In this document: positions 11,098 through 21,432 of the stretch, piece by piece
Position numbering within the stretch: the first letter of the stretch is position 1
Layout: the number at the start of each line of letters is the position of its first letter
Source of the DNA: Rhodobacterales bacterium
GTDB taxonomy: Bacteria > Pseudomonadota > Alphaproteobacteria > Rhodobacterales > Rhodobacteraceae
DNA: 64,000 nt
Assembly (NCBI GenBank): GCA_025362795.1
Contig: JANYFE010000071.1
Location: 1 to 64,000 of the forward strand
Direction of reading: 5' to 3'
Program-made: the position numbers and the translations under genes
Notes under the pieces: model-generated
The model's input: only the letters and a program-made list of their open reading frames with translations
Database searches by the model: none
What the model was told of the DNA's origin: nothing

Positions 11098-11454
11098 TCA
11101 GCCTGCGTGCAGCGCCTGCAGATAGGCCCGTGTCGCGGTGACAACATGGGCAAAACGGTCGCCGCCCAGATTGACCCCGCCATACCACCGCGTCACTACG
11201 ATGACATGACCCGCCAGACCGTCGCGCTGGATCATCTTCAGGATCACCGCTGCCGCCCCGGGCTCGCCATCGTCGTCCTTCGCAGGCTCCCCGCCGATGA
11301 CGACCGCCCAGGAATTGTGGCTGGCCCGGGCGAATTTCTTGACGCGCTTCAGATCGGCCAGAAAAGCTGCCAGTGCCACACGGTCCGCCACCGGCCCGCC
11401 CGATACGGCATAACGCGATCCCCGGTCGCGGACGATGTCCATGATTTGCAACAT
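11098..11454 (-). CDS. YigZ/IMPACT family protein
   Basis: KFARASHNSWAVVIGGEPAKDDDGEPGAAAVILKMIQRDGLAGHVIVVTRWYGGVNLGGDR. Confidence 0.8.
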   Translation of the reverse strand: MLQIMDIVRDRGSRYAVSGGPVADRVALAAFLADLKRVKKFARASHNSWAVVIGGEPAKDDDGEPGAAAVILKMIQRDGLAGHVIVVTRWYGGVNLGGDRFAHVVTATRAYLQALHAG

Positions 11455-11543
11455 CGTCCCGTCATCAACCGGACTGCGCCCAAGGTCAATCCGCCAACCA
11501 TGCCCGGTTGCGCCCCGCAAACCCACCGCTTATCATCCCGCGC

Positions 11544-11771
11544 ATGTTTACCATCGAATACGAATTTGACGCGACCGTGATCACTCTGGTGGACGAAGGC
11601 AGCGTGCATCTGGGCGAAGATGTGACGATCGAAGCCTACGAGGAATGCATTGTCCTGCAGCAGGTCGACCCGCTAACCGACATGCCGGTGCGCATCACCC
11701 TGTCGCAGCGTCAGGTCCAGGATCTGGCCGCCGCGCTGAACCTGCCAGAGGGCACTTACCGGCTGAAGTGA
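11544..11771 (+). CDS. Conserved hypothetical protein
   Basis: MFTIEYEFDATVITLVDEGSVHLGEDVTIEAYEECIVLQQVD..; GC3-consistent ORF. Confidence 0.65.
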   Translation: MFTIEYEFDATVITLVDEGSVHLGEDVTIEAYEECIVLQQVDPLTDMPVRITLSQRQVQDLAAALNLPEGTYRLK

Positions 11772-11950
11772 CTGCCCGGACGGCTTTTTCCACAGGCGCC
11801 AAGGTCCAAAAAACCCTTGCATTCCCTTTGTACCCTGCGGGTCCGCCCCGGCGCCAAGCCGACTGACATCAATTTCCGCACCAATCCCCGCCGGAATCCG
11901 CGCTGCGGACCGTTGCACACCTTGACGCGGCGCCGCGCCGCCCGCACATC

Positions 11951-12550
11951 TTGCCCGACAAGGAGCCTGCAATGCCGCATCCCAACGCCCAAGCCTTCGC
12001 CTTCCTGGCGCACCGCCGGTCGCGGCCGGCCAAGTTGTTCAAAGGGGCGGTGCCGGACCGGGACCAGCTTGTGACCATCCTGACCGCCGCAGCCCGGGTG
12101 CCCGATCATGGCAAACTCGAACCGTGGCGGCTGATCGTGATCGAACGCCCCGCAATGGCTCGGCTGGCGGATCTGGCCGAAGCGCGGGCGCAAGAGCTGG
12201 GCGGTGATACGGAAAAGATCGGCAAGGGACGGGGGCAATTTGATCTGGGCCGGCTGGCCGTCGTGGTGATTTCCCAGCCCAAACCGCACCCCAAAGTGCC
12301 GCCCGCCGAACAACTGGCCTCGGCGCATGCCCTGTGCATGAACATTCTGAACGCGGCAGAGGCGGCGGGCTGGGGGGCGAACTGGCTGACCGGTTGGACC
12401 GCGCATGACCCGGTTTTTGCCGCCCGCGCCTTTGGCTGCACCGCAGACGAAACTGTCGCGGGCATCGTCCATATCGGCACCGCCGCCGAGGATGGCCCCG
12501 ACCGTCCGCGCCCCGACCTTGCCCGCCTCGTCACCTGGGCCGACGCATGA
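11951..12550 (+). CDS. Nitroreductase family protein
   Basis: RRSRPAKLFKGAVPDRDQLVTILTAAARVPDHGKLEPWRLIVIE; WGANWLTGW. Confidence 0.85.
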   Translation: MPDKEPAMPHPNAQAFAFLAHRRSRPAKLFKGAVPDRDQLVTILTAAARVPDHGKLEPWRLIVIERPAMARLADLAEARAQELGGDTEKIGKGRGQFDLGRLAVVVISQPKPHPKVPPAEQLASAHALCMNILNAAEAAGWGANWLTGWTAHDPVFAARAFGCTADETVAGIVHIGTAAEDGPDRPRPDLARLVTWADA

Positions 12551-13272
12551 TATTCGGCGACTTCGGCAAGGCGCTGGGCCAGCTCGCTGACCCGCGTTTT
12601 CTGCGGGTGCTGTGCTATGGCCTGTTGCTGTCTTTGGCCCTGCTGTTCGGCATTTACGCCTTGTTTCTGGGCGTGATCGACCTGTTCATCCCCGGCCATA
12701 TCCAGATCCCCTTCGTCGGCGCGCTCGATGCTTTGCCCAAACTTCTTGGCTGGGCCTCGCTTTTGCTGATGCTGGTGCTGTCGGTGTTCCTGATGGTCCC
12801 GGTCGCCGCCGCCTTCACCGCGTTCTTTCTGGAGGATGTGGCCCAGGCGGTCGAGGATCGTCACTACCCCGGCCTGGCCGCCTCGATCCCCACGCCTTTC
12901 AGTGACACGCTGATCGACACGGTAAACTTTTTGGGCATCCTGATTGTGGTCAACAGCTTTTCGCTGGTGCTGTGGGCCTTTGCCGGACCGTTTGTGCCCT
13001 TCGTGTTCTGGGCGATCAACGGCTACCTTCTGGGGCGCGAGTATTTCACCCTCGTCGCCAGCCGGCGCATCGGCCGCCCCGCCGCCAAGGAACTGCGCCG
13101 CCAGAACAGCGGTCAGGTCTGGCTGGCCGGGGCATTGATGGCCGCGCCCTTGTCGCTGCCGCTGATCAATCTGTTCATCCCGGTGCTGGGGGCCGCCACC
13201 TTCACCCACCTGTTTCACCGGCTGCAAGGCACCTCCGGCTTCAGCCAAAGTTCGATCCCGCGCAGCCGCTAA
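12547..13272 (+). CDS. EI24 domain (CysZ-like) membrane protein
   Basis: Multi-TM; WAINGYLLGREYFTLVASRRIGRPAAKELRR. Confidence 0.75.
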   Translation: MIFGDFGKALGQLADPRFLRVLCYGLLLSLALLFGIYALFLGVIDLFIPGHIQIPFVGALDALPKLLGWASLLLMLVLSVFLMVPVAAAFTAFFLEDVAQAVEDRHYPGLAASIPTPFSDTLIDTVNFLGILIVVNSFSLVLWAFAGPFVPFVFWAINGYLLGREYFTLVASRRIGRPAAKELRRQNSGQVWLAGALMAAPLSLPLINLFIPVLGAATFTHLFHRLQGTSGFSQSSIPRSR

Positions 13273-13279
13273 GGCCGCA

Positions 13280-13558
13280 TCAGCCCTGTTTCATGATCCC
13301 GAAGATATCAAGATCCTTCGCGCCATAATGCTGCGACAGGATGTAGATGGTCACGCACAGCACGGCCCAGACACCCAGAGTGACCACCGTGGTGATCTTG
13401 GCCTTTCGTGCCACCAGAAAATCTGCCGGGGCCGATTTTGGCGTGCCCGGCACCACCGCGCCCGCCTGATCCTGCGAGGTGAACCGGAGCGGCAGCACAC
13501 AGAAAAACACCATGAACCAAGTCACGGCGAACAGCACGATGGCACCGGTCCAGGTCAT
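13280..13558 (-). CDS. DUF1467 family protein
   Basis: ATTWFMVFFCVLPLRF-type motif, GTPKSAP, two TM segments; next to epimerase. Confidence 0.75.
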   Translation of the reverse strand: MTWTGAIVLFAVTWFMVFFCVLPLRFTSQDQAGAVVPGTPKSAPADFLVARKAKITTVVTLGVWAVLCVTIYILSQHYGAKDLDIFGIMKQG

Positions 13559-13953
13559 GTCTCTTCCAGTTCAATCAGGGTTCCGGTGAAATCCTTGGGG
13601 TGCAAGAACACCACCCGCTTGCCATGGGCCCCGATCTTCGGTGCGCCCAGTACACGCGCGCCAAGGCCAATCAACCGGTCCCGCGCCGCCAGAATGTCTG
13701 CCACCTCGTAACACAGGTGATGGACGCCGCCGCCGGGATTCCGGTCCAGAAACCCCCGGATCGGCGAGGCATCCCCAAAGGGCGTCATCAATTCGATCTT
13801 GGTGTTGGGCAAGGTGACGAACACCACCGTCACGCCATGATCAGGCAGGTCCGTTGCGGGTCCGACCGCGGCGCCCAGACTGTCGCGGTACTGCGCTGCG
13901 GCGGCGGCAAGGTCCGGCACGGCGATGGCAACATGGTTCAGGCGGCCAATCAT
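13555..13953 (-). CDS. mce: Methylmalonyl-CoA epimerase
   Basis: IGRLNHVAIAVPDLAAAAAQYRDSLGA..GGGVHHLCYEV..VVFLHPKDFTGTLIELEE. Confidence 0.9.
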   Translation of the reverse strand: MIGRLNHVAIAVPDLAAAAAQYRDSLGAAVGPATDLPDHGVTVVFVTLPNTKIELMTPFGDASPIRGFLDRNPGGGVHHLCYEVADILAARDRLIGLGARVLGAPKIGAHGKRVVFLHPKDFTGTLIELEET

Positions 13954-14097
13954 CAGGACTCCGGTCTGGGTGCGGCCCTTATGCGAAAGCCAGTCGGTCG
14001 GGGCAAGGGCCAAGACATCGCAGGCACCGGCTGCGGCATTAACCCGCAGTTAAGGATACTGTGCTTCCTTGGTTCATCCCAACCGCAGAGGTCCGCC

Positions 14098-14844
14098 ATG
14101 CCCAATAGCCTCGCCGTCGAATTGCCAGACCTGTCCCAGCGCGGCCTGTCCCCCCTGCCCAATGCGGTGACAGAGGCGTTGCCTCTGCGCGGCCTGACCG
14201 TGCTGGCGGTCGAGGACAGCCGCTTTGCATCCGAAGCGTTGCGCCTGATGTGCCAGCGGCTTGGGGCACGGCTGCGGCGGGCTGAAACTCTGGGGGCGGC
14301 CCTGTCGCATCTGCGGCTCTATCGGCCCGATGTGGTGATCATCGACCTTGGCCTGCCCGATGGCCGGGGCGAGGCGCTGATCCGCGACGTGATCCAGCGC
14401 AGCCCGATTGGTCCCGTGGTTCTGGGCACCTCGGGCGATCCGGATGGCCGCAGTCTGGCACTTGCGGCCGGTGCGGATGGTTTTCTCGACAAACCGCTGG
14501 AAAGCCTTGCCGTGTTTCAGGCAACGCTGCTGCGCCACCTGCCGGCCCGCGCCGCGCCGTTGCTGGCCGGTGCTGACATGGCATTGACCCCCGACACGCT
14601 GGCGCTGCGCGATGATCTGACCCATGCCGCCGCCTTGATCGAGGCCGGGACCGATGCGGCGGGTGAACTGTACCTTGCCGGGTTCCTTGGCGGCATCGCC
14701 CGCCATGCCCATGACCCCGCCTTGGCCAAGGCCGCGGCAGAGGCCGGGGCCGCCCCATCCACCGGGCGGCTTGACCAATTGGGCCGCATGATCCGGTCCC
14801 GTCTGAACGCGCCGGACGGTGCCTTTGACGCGGTCGGCATTTAG
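14098..14844 (+). CDS. Response regulator (receiver domain)
   Basis: LTVLAVEDSRFASEALRLMC..DVVIIDLGLPDGRG..VVLGTSGDP..GADGFLDKPL. Confidence 0.85.
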   Translation: MPNSLAVELPDLSQRGLSPLPNAVTEALPLRGLTVLAVEDSRFASEALRLMCQRLGARLRRAETLGAALSHLRLYRPDVVIIDLGLPDGRGEALIRDVIQRSPIGPVVLGTSGDPDGRSLALAAGADGFLDKPLESLAVFQATLLRHLPARAAPLLAGADMALTPDTLALRDDLTHAAALIEAGTDAAGELYLAGFLGGIARHAHDPALAKAAAEAGAAPSTGRLDQLGRMIRSRLNAPDGAFDAVGI

Positions 14845-14869
14845 CGCCGGGCCAGGTCTGTTTTCCGCG

Positions 14870-15609
14870 ACCTGCCGCTGGTCCGGCCAGCGATAGCAAA
14901 TCTGGTACAAGCGGTGGCCCGGCAGCGCGAAGATTATGATCAGCCCGTTGAAGAACTGCACATAAAACCCATCAAGGCCCGCCGGCACGATTCCAACCTG
15001 AATGAACGAAACAATCACCGCGCCAATCGTACCGCCGACAATCGCGCCGATGCCGCCTCAGGTTGGGGTGCCCCCCACGAATACGGCGGCCAGGGTCGGC
15101 AACAGATAGGAATCGCCGGCAGTCGACCAGGCGAAATGGATCACCGTCGAATAGATGCCAGCCAGTCCAGCAGCGAACCCCATGAAGGCAAGCGCGTAAA
15201 CCCGGATGCGCCCGCTATCTATGCCCATTTGCGCTGCGCTGTCGGGATTGTCGCCGACGCAATACAGCCATGCCCCGAACTTGTGCCGATCGTACAAAAA
15301 AATTGAAACGACGACGAACAGGATGGCCCAGAACATCTGCACCGGAAACCCGCCGATCGTGCTGGACAACACCTGATACGCGGTCGTGTCCTTCAGCGAC
15401 ACCACAGCAATCGACTTGCCGCCCGTCGCGATCAAAATGGCGCCCCGGATCAGAAAGCTCAGTCCCTATGACGACAAACCGCCATAAACCACCACCGCCC
15501 CGATGGCACTGCCCAGAATGACACCGACGGCCACACCGGCGGCAAAACACAGGAAGGGATCGCAACCGGCCTGTACCCCAATTGCGAATATCCAGGCCGC
15601 AAACGCCAT
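14870..15609 (-). pseudogene. Sugar ABC transporter permease (RbsC-like), decayed
   Basis: One reading frame with permease-like sequence interrupted by TAG (15466-15468) and TGA (15058-15060): VILGSAIGAVVVYGGLSS*GLSFLIRGAILIATGGKS...LAAVFVGGTPT*GGIGAIVGGTIGAVIVSFIQVGIVPAGLDGF. Confidence 0.8.
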
Positions 15610-15639
15610 GACAGCCGGAAAAGGCTAATCACGGTCAGG

Positions 15640-16080
15640 CCAGCGGTTTCAGCGCTTTGGCGCTGCCCAGTTCCCGGATCACCCGGTTTTCCTGCGACCG
15701 GTCGGCAACGACGATGGCCTAGTCGCCGGCCTTGAGGCGCGACATACGGATCCCTTCTGCCCCCAGCGCTTTGCCCTGCGGCGCAAGATTGGCACCGATG
15801 TAACCGCCACCAAATTTGGCGCTCACCGTCGGCACATTGACGTTCTGATACATCATCAGAATGCTCGCCTTGGACGCTTCTTCTGCCAGCGGTTCAATCG
15901 AATCCGGCCCCGGATGGCCCGTCACGGCAATGCCATCGGGGGCCGAGGCGACAGCCTCGCGCAACTGCTGGACCATCTTTTTCGCTGACCAGAGAGAAAA
16001 CACGAAGTCAACCTGGGCACCGGAGTCGTTCTGCGCCTGCTTCGCGCCATTGTAGACGATGGTGCCAAAGTCGTCGCCTT
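15640..16080 (-). pseudogene. Sugar ABC transporter substrate-binding protein, internal fragment
   Basis: DDFGTIVYNGAKQAQNDSGAQVDFVFSLWSAKKMVQQLREAVASAPDGIAVTGHPGPDS...KFGGGYIGANLAPQGKALGAEGIRMSRLKAGD*AIVVADRSQENRVIRELG; no N-terminus, internal TAG at 15719-15721. Confidence 0.8.
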
Positions 16081-16083
16081 GAG

Positions 16084-16662
16084 CAGTCCTGGATCGACAC
16101 CGACTTCGAAAGCATCGGCCGCCTTGCCGTCGAAAGGTTTGTCAGCCGGGGTTACCGCAACGTCGCAGCGGCCCTCCCGCTTGACGACATCAACCTTTGG
16201 CATTGGCTTCACGCCGCCGTCGCGGCCACCATGGCAGAACACGGCCTGACACTGGAGCCAGGCAACCTCCTGCGCTCGCAGCCCGGCGAGATGGGCGGAT
16301 ACGAGGTGGCCAAACTGCTGTGTCAGCTGCCCCCGCGCCCGACCGCCATTGTGATAAGCGATGAAACGCTGGCAATCAGCCTCTGTGGCGGCCTTGCCGA
16401 AAACGGCGTCCTGCCCGGCCGCGATATCGCCATCATCGGGCGCGACAGCCTGCCGGTGCGGTTCTTGTCACCGGCTCTGACCCGCTATGGCCAGTCTTTG
16501 CGCAACCTGGGGATTGCAATGGGCGAGGCGCATCTTGCGTCAATGCCCGCCTGCCAGCCGTTCTATCTGACGGGAATCGTGCGGAAACGCTGGCCGCCAG
16601 GGCTCACCGAAGGCGAAAGCGATGGATTTGACCTGACACCGACGTCACCCGACCAAAGGTGA
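16084..16662 (+). pseudogene. LacI-family transcriptional regulator, C-terminal part only (HTH missing)
   Basis: SWIDTDFESIGRLAVERFVSRGYRNVAAALPLDDINLW...RPTAIVISDETLAISLCGGLAENGVLPGRDIAIIGRD; no upstream start or HTH. Confidence 0.75.
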
Positions 16663-16742
16663 CGCGCGCCCAGCGCCACAAGTACACGGCAAGCCCTGGC
16701 CCGCTTTCGCCGCTTGGCAAGTGCTCCGCAACCTGACCGCCG

Positions 16743-17060
16743 TCAGTCCGTCGCCAGATCCCAGCCATCGGGGTAGAAATCATGGGCAAGCGCGATCTCT
16801 GTCGACAGTTTTTCGTTCGCCCAGATCGGCTCGGGCGTCACCGGAATCGGCCCATAGGATGCGATCAGATGCTCGCCCTCCCGCCGCGTCCTGAACCCTT
16901 TCAACCGCAGCGCCCGCTCAAACGCCGGCCAGCTGGCATCGTTCTCCTCGACAAAGAACAGATAATCCACAACCGCCGTCTCTGGCAGCTTCTGGCCCTT
17001 TGGCGCCTTGCGGAAGGTTTCGAACGTCTCGCGCTTTTGCGCCTCATAATTATGGGACAT
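16743..17060 (-). CDS. Ribonuclease E inhibitor RraB-like protein
   Basis: DYLFFVEENDASWPAFERALRLKGFRTRREGEHLIASYGPIPVTPE. Confidence 0.65.
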   Translation of the reverse strand: MSHNYEAQKRETFETFRKAPKGQKLPETAVVDYLFFVEENDASWPAFERALRLKGFRTRREGEHLIASYGPIPVTPEPIWANEKLSTEIALAHDFYPDGWDLATD

Positions 17061-17063
17061 GAC

Positions 17064-18407
17064 CTACTCCTGCAACCTATTCGCCAGCCTGTTCTGCCGC
17101 TCGACCACCGCGCCCAGATCCATCGTCATCATCTGCCCCGCACCCACCACCTGTCGCCCTTCGACAAACAGATCCCGCACGCGCGGCGGACCTGCCAGCA
17201 AAAACGCCACCGGATCCCACGACCCCGCAGCTTCGATCCCGCTCACATCCCAAACCGCCACATCTGCCCGCTTGCCAACCTCGATCGACCCGCAATCGCT
17301 GCGCCCCAGAACCCGTGCCCCGCCCAATGTCGCAATCTCCAATGCCTCCCGCGCGCTCATCGCATCCGCCCCCTTGGAAACCCGTTGCAACAGCATCGCC
17401 ATCCGCGCCTCACCCGCAAGGCTGCCCGCGTCATTGGACGCAGAGCCATCCACCCCCAACCCCACCTTCACCCCGGCGTCGCGCATCGCCCGCACCGGCG
17501 CAATCCCCGACCCCAGCCGGCAATTCGAACACGGACAATGCGCCACCCCGGTTCCCGACCGGGCAAAAAGATCAATCTCTCGCGTGTCCAGCTTGACACA
17601 ATGCGCGTGCCAGACATCATCCCCGGTCCACCCCAGGTCTTCCGCATACTGCCCCGGTCGGCAGCCGAACATCGCCTGTGAATAGGCCACATCCTCGTCA
17701 TTCTCGGCCAAATGGGTGTGCAGCATCACGCCTTTGTCCCGCGCCAGCAGCGCCGCCTCCCGCATCAGATCCCGCGAGACCGAAAAGGGCGAACACGGTG
17801 CCAGACCGACCCGCAGCATCGAACCGGCACTGGCGTCATGGAATTTATCCACCACCCGGATGCAATCCTTCAGAATGTCCGTCTCTCGTTCGACCAGCGC
17901 ATCCGGCGGCAGCCCGCCTGCGCTTTCGCCAATGCTCATCGCCCCGCGCGTCGGATGAAACCGCAGTCCGACCTCCCGCGCCGCCGCAATCGTGTCGTCC
18001 AGCCGCGATCCGTTCGGATACAGATACAGATGGTCAGACGACATCGAACATCCCGAAAGTGCCAGTTCCGCCAAACCGACCTGGGCCGAGACAAACATCT
18101 CCTCCGGCCCGAACCGGGCCCAGATCGGATACAGCGTCTTGAGCCAGCCAAACAGCAAGGCATCCTGGCCGCCCGGCACGGCCCGGGTCAGGGTTTGATA
18201 CAGGTGATGATGGGTGTTGACCAACCCGGGTGTCACGACACAGCCAGCCGCGTCCACAACGTCGCCGGTTGTGGTCAGGCCCGTGCCGACTGCCGCAATC
18301 ACGCCACCACGCAGCAAGACGTCGCCACCAGCGAATTCGCGGCGACCGGCATCCATCGTCACCACGGCTGTCGCATTGCGGATCAGGAGTTCGCCACGCA
18401 TGGTCAA
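17064..18407 (-). CDS. Amidohydrolase, 8-oxoguanine deaminase-like
   Basis: VVTPGLVNTHHHLYQTLTRAVPG..LHTHLAENDEDV..HCVKLD..GLGVDGSASND. Confidence 0.85.
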   Translation of the reverse strand: MTMRGELLIRNATAVVTMDAGRREFAGGDVLLRGGVIAAVGTGLTTTGDVVDAAGCVVTPGLVNTHHHLYQTLTRAVPGGQDALLFGWLKTLYPIWARFGPEEMFVSAQVGLAELALSGCSMSSDHLYLYPNGSRLDDTIAAAREVGLRFHPTRGAMSIGESAGGLPPDALVERETDILKDCIRVVDKFHDASAGSMLRVGLAPCSPFSVSRDLMREAALLARDKGVMLHTHLAENDEDVAYSQAMFGCRPGQYAEDLGWTGDDVWHAHCVKLDTREIDLFARSGTGVAHCPCSNCRLGSGIAPVRAMRDAGVKVGLGVDGSASNDAGSLAGEARMAMLLQRVSKGADAMSAREALEIATLGGARVLGRSDCGSIEVGKRADVAVWDVSGIEAAGSWDPVAFLLAGPPRVRDLFVEGRQVVGAGQMMTMDLGAVVERQNRLANRLQE

Positions 18408-19204
18408 CCGTTCAACAGAGCCAAAGCTTCGGCATGAATCGCCCGGTTAGCCGCCGCCAGCACTTGCCCGCCCTGCGGACAGGGCCTGCCCTGCCAGTCG
18501 GTCACGATACCACCCGCCGCCTCGATTACCGCAATCGGGGCCTGCACATCATAGGTTTGCAATCCAGCCTCGATCACCAGATCAATCTGCCCTGCCGCGA
18601 TCAGCGCATAGCCATAGCAATCCATGCCATAGCGCACCAGCCGGGCCTTGCTGGCCACGCGCCGGAACGCGGCAGCTTCTTCTGCAGAGCCCACTTCGGG
18701 AAAGGTGGAAAAGAGAATGGCTTCCGTCAGTGGCCGCGCGGACCGCGCCTTCAAAACCCGGTGCCCCATAGGTCCATTGACCTCGGCGCGGCCAAGCCCG
18801 CCCTCAAACCGCTCTTTGATATACGGCTGGTCAATGATCCCATAAATCGGTCCGGTGCCATCGGCGACAGAGATCAAAACCCCCCAGGTCGGTGTTCCCG
18901 ACAGATAGCCGCGCGTGCCGTCAATCGGGTCCAGCACCCAAGTCAGGCCAGACGTGCCGGCGACCGGGCCGAATTCTTCACCCAAAATCCCGTCGTCCGG
19001 GCGCAGCCGGGCCAGAATGGCCCGCATCCGCTCTTCCGAAAGCCGGTCCGCCACCGTGACAGGATCAAAGCGGTGCTGCTCTTTGGTGTCTGCCGTCAGC
19101 CCCTCTGCGCGGAAATGCAGCAGTGTGGCCTCACGGGCGGCGTCCGCCAATTGGGCGGCGGTCGCCACAAGCTGGTCCGCCAATGCCTTGCCTAAATTCG
19201 CCAT
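18404..19204 (-). CDS. Inositol monophosphatase family / histidinol-phosphatase (HisN-like)
   Basis: DPVTVADRLSEERMRAIL..GILGEEFG..WVLDPIDGTRGYLSGTPTWG..YDVQAPIAVIEAAGGIVTDWQG. Confidence 0.85.
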   Translation of the reverse strand: MANLGKALADQLVATAAQLADAAREATLLHFRAEGLTADTKEQHRFDPVTVADRLSEERMRAILARLRPDDGILGEEFGPVAGTSGLTWVLDPIDGTRGYLSGTPTWGVLISVADGTGPIYGIIDQPYIKERFEGGLGRAEVNGPMGHRVLKARSARPLTEAILFSTFPEVGSAEEAAAFRRVASKARLVRYGMDCYGYALIAAGQIDLVIEAGLQTYDVQAPIAVIEAAGGIVTDWQGRPCPQGGQVLAAANRAIHAEALALLNG

Positions 19205-19279
19205 CGCTTCCCCCGCCGCTTTGCACGGCGCTAAACCGTGAAGCAGGCTGGGTCAAGCGGCGGTTGCGTTCAATCCGGG

Positions 19280-19648
19280 TCAGGCAGCTTCGCTCAGAAC
19301 CCGCGCCAGATCAAACAGGCGGCGGCGCTGCGCTTCTGGGATGGCATAGTACGACCGCACCAGCTCCATCGCTTCTTTGTCGGCCATCATGTCATTCCCA
19401 GCCGGGTTGATCACGCCGTTCGCCAGACCTTCGAAAAAGAAGCTTATAGTGACACCCAAGGTTTCGGCGATATCCCACAAACGCGAGGCCGAAACCCGGT
19501 TCATGCCGGTTTCGTATTTCTGGATCTGCTGGAATTTGATCCCCACTTTGTCTGCCAACTGTTGCTGGGTCATCCCGACCATCCAGCGCCGATGCCTGAT
19601 CCTTTTTCCGACATGCGCATCAACAGGGTGTTTCATTCCAGTCTCCAT
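19280..19648 (-). CDS. XRE-family helix-turn-helix transcriptional regulator
   Basis: VGKRIRHRRWMVGMTQQQLADKVGIKFQQIQKYETGMNRVSASRLWDIAETLGV. Confidence 0.9.
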   Translation of the reverse strand: METGMKHPVDAHVGKRIRHRRWMVGMTQQQLADKVGIKFQQIQKYETGMNRVSASRLWDIAETLGVTISFFFEGLANGVINPAGNDMMADKEAMELVRSYYAIPEAQRRRLFDLARVLSEAA

Positions 19649-20057
19649 TTACGAGTTACGCTCTTGACTTTATCTAAGCAAGAATCGTGCCAAAATTTGT
19701 TTGCAGGCACATTTTCTTGAATATTGACTGTGTAATCAGAAAAACCTGTCTTTTTGGACAAGTTGAATTATACACCTGAGCAAGAATTCAACGTAAGCCT
19801 GTCTTTATCGCCGTGTGGGGTTGTCACGCCCAATTTACTCTCCCTGCGGGTGTTTTTCATATTGCATTGCAAATTACAATGCATACGGTCCCACATCTTG
19901 CCGTTTTGCAACGAAATACAAGGAAAATCGCCCCGGGCCGGTCCGAAAAGTAAAAATTGACGGCTGTTTCACGCAAACGTCCTCCTGACATTGTTCAGAA
20001 AGTCGCCACAAACCCTTGAAAAACCACAACCTGTGGGTGTATGGGTTCTTTGCAACC

Positions 20058-20993
20058 TCAGGCCGAAAGTGCTGCGTCCGACCGTTCAAAAACGGTCAAC
20101 CGCGGCACTCTGCTGGCATAGGCACGGCGCATAAGCTCCGCCAGCGCCGTAATCGCCGCCCCGTGGACCGCTTCGCCGACATAAAGGTTGATCTTCATCT
20201 TCGCCAGTTCCGGCAACGCGCCGCCGTGGTTGATCCGCTCGACGTGGCGCGGTTCCGAACCCTCCAGAATCGTATGCACCGCCAGATCCGCGCTGACCGT
20301 CGCCTCGACCGTGCGGGTGTTGTCACTGTCCACCGCCAGAATCCATGGAATACCTTTCGCATCCAGCCCGGCCTGAACCCCCTGCCGAAAAATGCAGCGC
20401 TGTTCATAGGCCAATGGCAGGGGCCGTTGCCGCCACGCTTGCCCGCCCGGCGCACCCACCCACACCAGTTGCAACTCGGTCAGCGTCTCGCCCCCCGCCT
20501 CGACTCCATGCTCGGTCGTCATGATCATGTCGCATTCGCCCCGCGCGAACATCTCCTGCAAGGCCCGGGTGAACGACGACAGCAACCGCACCTTCACCTT
20601 GGGAAACTCCGCCGCGAACCGCTGCAACACCTGCGGGATGGCCGGATAGACAATGTCATGCGGCACGCCCAGCGTGATCTCCCCCTCAAACTGCGACCGC
20701 GTCAGCAGGCCATACACCTCGTCATTCAGCGCCAGCATCCGCCGGGCATAACTCAGCAGATGTTCGCCAGCAGACGTCAGCCCGACCTTGCGCGTCGACC
20801 GATCCAGAACGTCGCAGCCCAGCGCCTCTTCCAGCCGCTTGATCTGCATCGACACCGCCGATTGCGTCAGGTTCAAAAACCCCGCCGCCCTCGTCACACC
20901 ACCCGCATCAGCAATCGCCACGAAAGATCGCAAAGAGGTCAGGTCCAGATTTCTTGCCATATCACAAATCCTGATGAGTGCCGTCAAAACCAT
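20058..20993 (-). CDS. LysR-family transcriptional regulator
   Basis: LDLTSLRSFVAIADAGGVTRAAGFLNLTQSAVSMQIKRLEEALGCDVLDRSTRKVGLTSAGE. Confidence 0.95.
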   Translation of the reverse strand: MVLTALIRICDMARNLDLTSLRSFVAIADAGGVTRAAGFLNLTQSAVSMQIKRLEEALGCDVLDRSTRKVGLTSAGEHLLSYARRMLALNDEVYGLLTRSQFEGEITLGVPHDIVYPAIPQVLQRFAAEFPKVKVRLLSSFTRALQEMFARGECDMIMTTEHGVEAGGETLTELQLVWVGAPGGQAWRQRPLPLAYEQRCIFRQGVQAGLDAKGIPWILAVDSDNTRTVEATVSADLAVHTILEGSEPRHVERINHGGALPELAKMKINLYVGEAVHGAAITALAELMRRAYASRVPRLTVFERSDAALSA

Positions 20994-21092
20994 TCATTTC
21001 CAGAATGTGCCAGACTGTCCTACTAAGATCAAGCCTGCTGATGAATGGGCAATCCACCATCACCCGATTCGATGCACCTGAAAGGACACCAG

Positions 21093-21311
21093 ATGACCGC
21101 CGCAATCCATACTCCCGCCCTTTGCGCAGCCCCCGCCGCCAAGCGCAGCCTGTTCCGGCGCGTCCTCGCCGCATTTGCGACCCGGCGCGAACGGCAGGCG
21201 CTGCTGGCACTTGACGCAGCATTGCTGTCCGACATCGGTCTGACCCGCGATCAGGCCTTGGCCGAAGCCTGCCGCCCAATCTGGGACGCCCCCACCACGT
21301 GGCACCGCTGA
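21093..21311 (+). CDS. DUF1127 family protein
   Basis: RRERQALLALDAALLSDIGLTRDQALAEACRPIW; divergent from lysR. Confidence 0.8.
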   Translation: MTAAIHTPALCAAPAAKRSLFRRVLAAFATRRERQALLALDAALLSDIGLTRDQALAEACRPIWDAPTTWHR

Positions 21312-21432
21312 TCCGGCCCGGTTTGCGATTTAATCGGGAAATCCTTGAAGTTTGGGCCCAGTGCCCCGATATTGCGGGCATAAGGTGGTGCGGATTGCCC
21401 GTGCCATCCGTCAGAACAATCGGAGGCTTTTA

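Noticed and set aside
12106-13248. 380-aa - strand ORF
   Set aside because: Antisense to the nitroreductase and EI24 genes; typical high-GC spurious frame.
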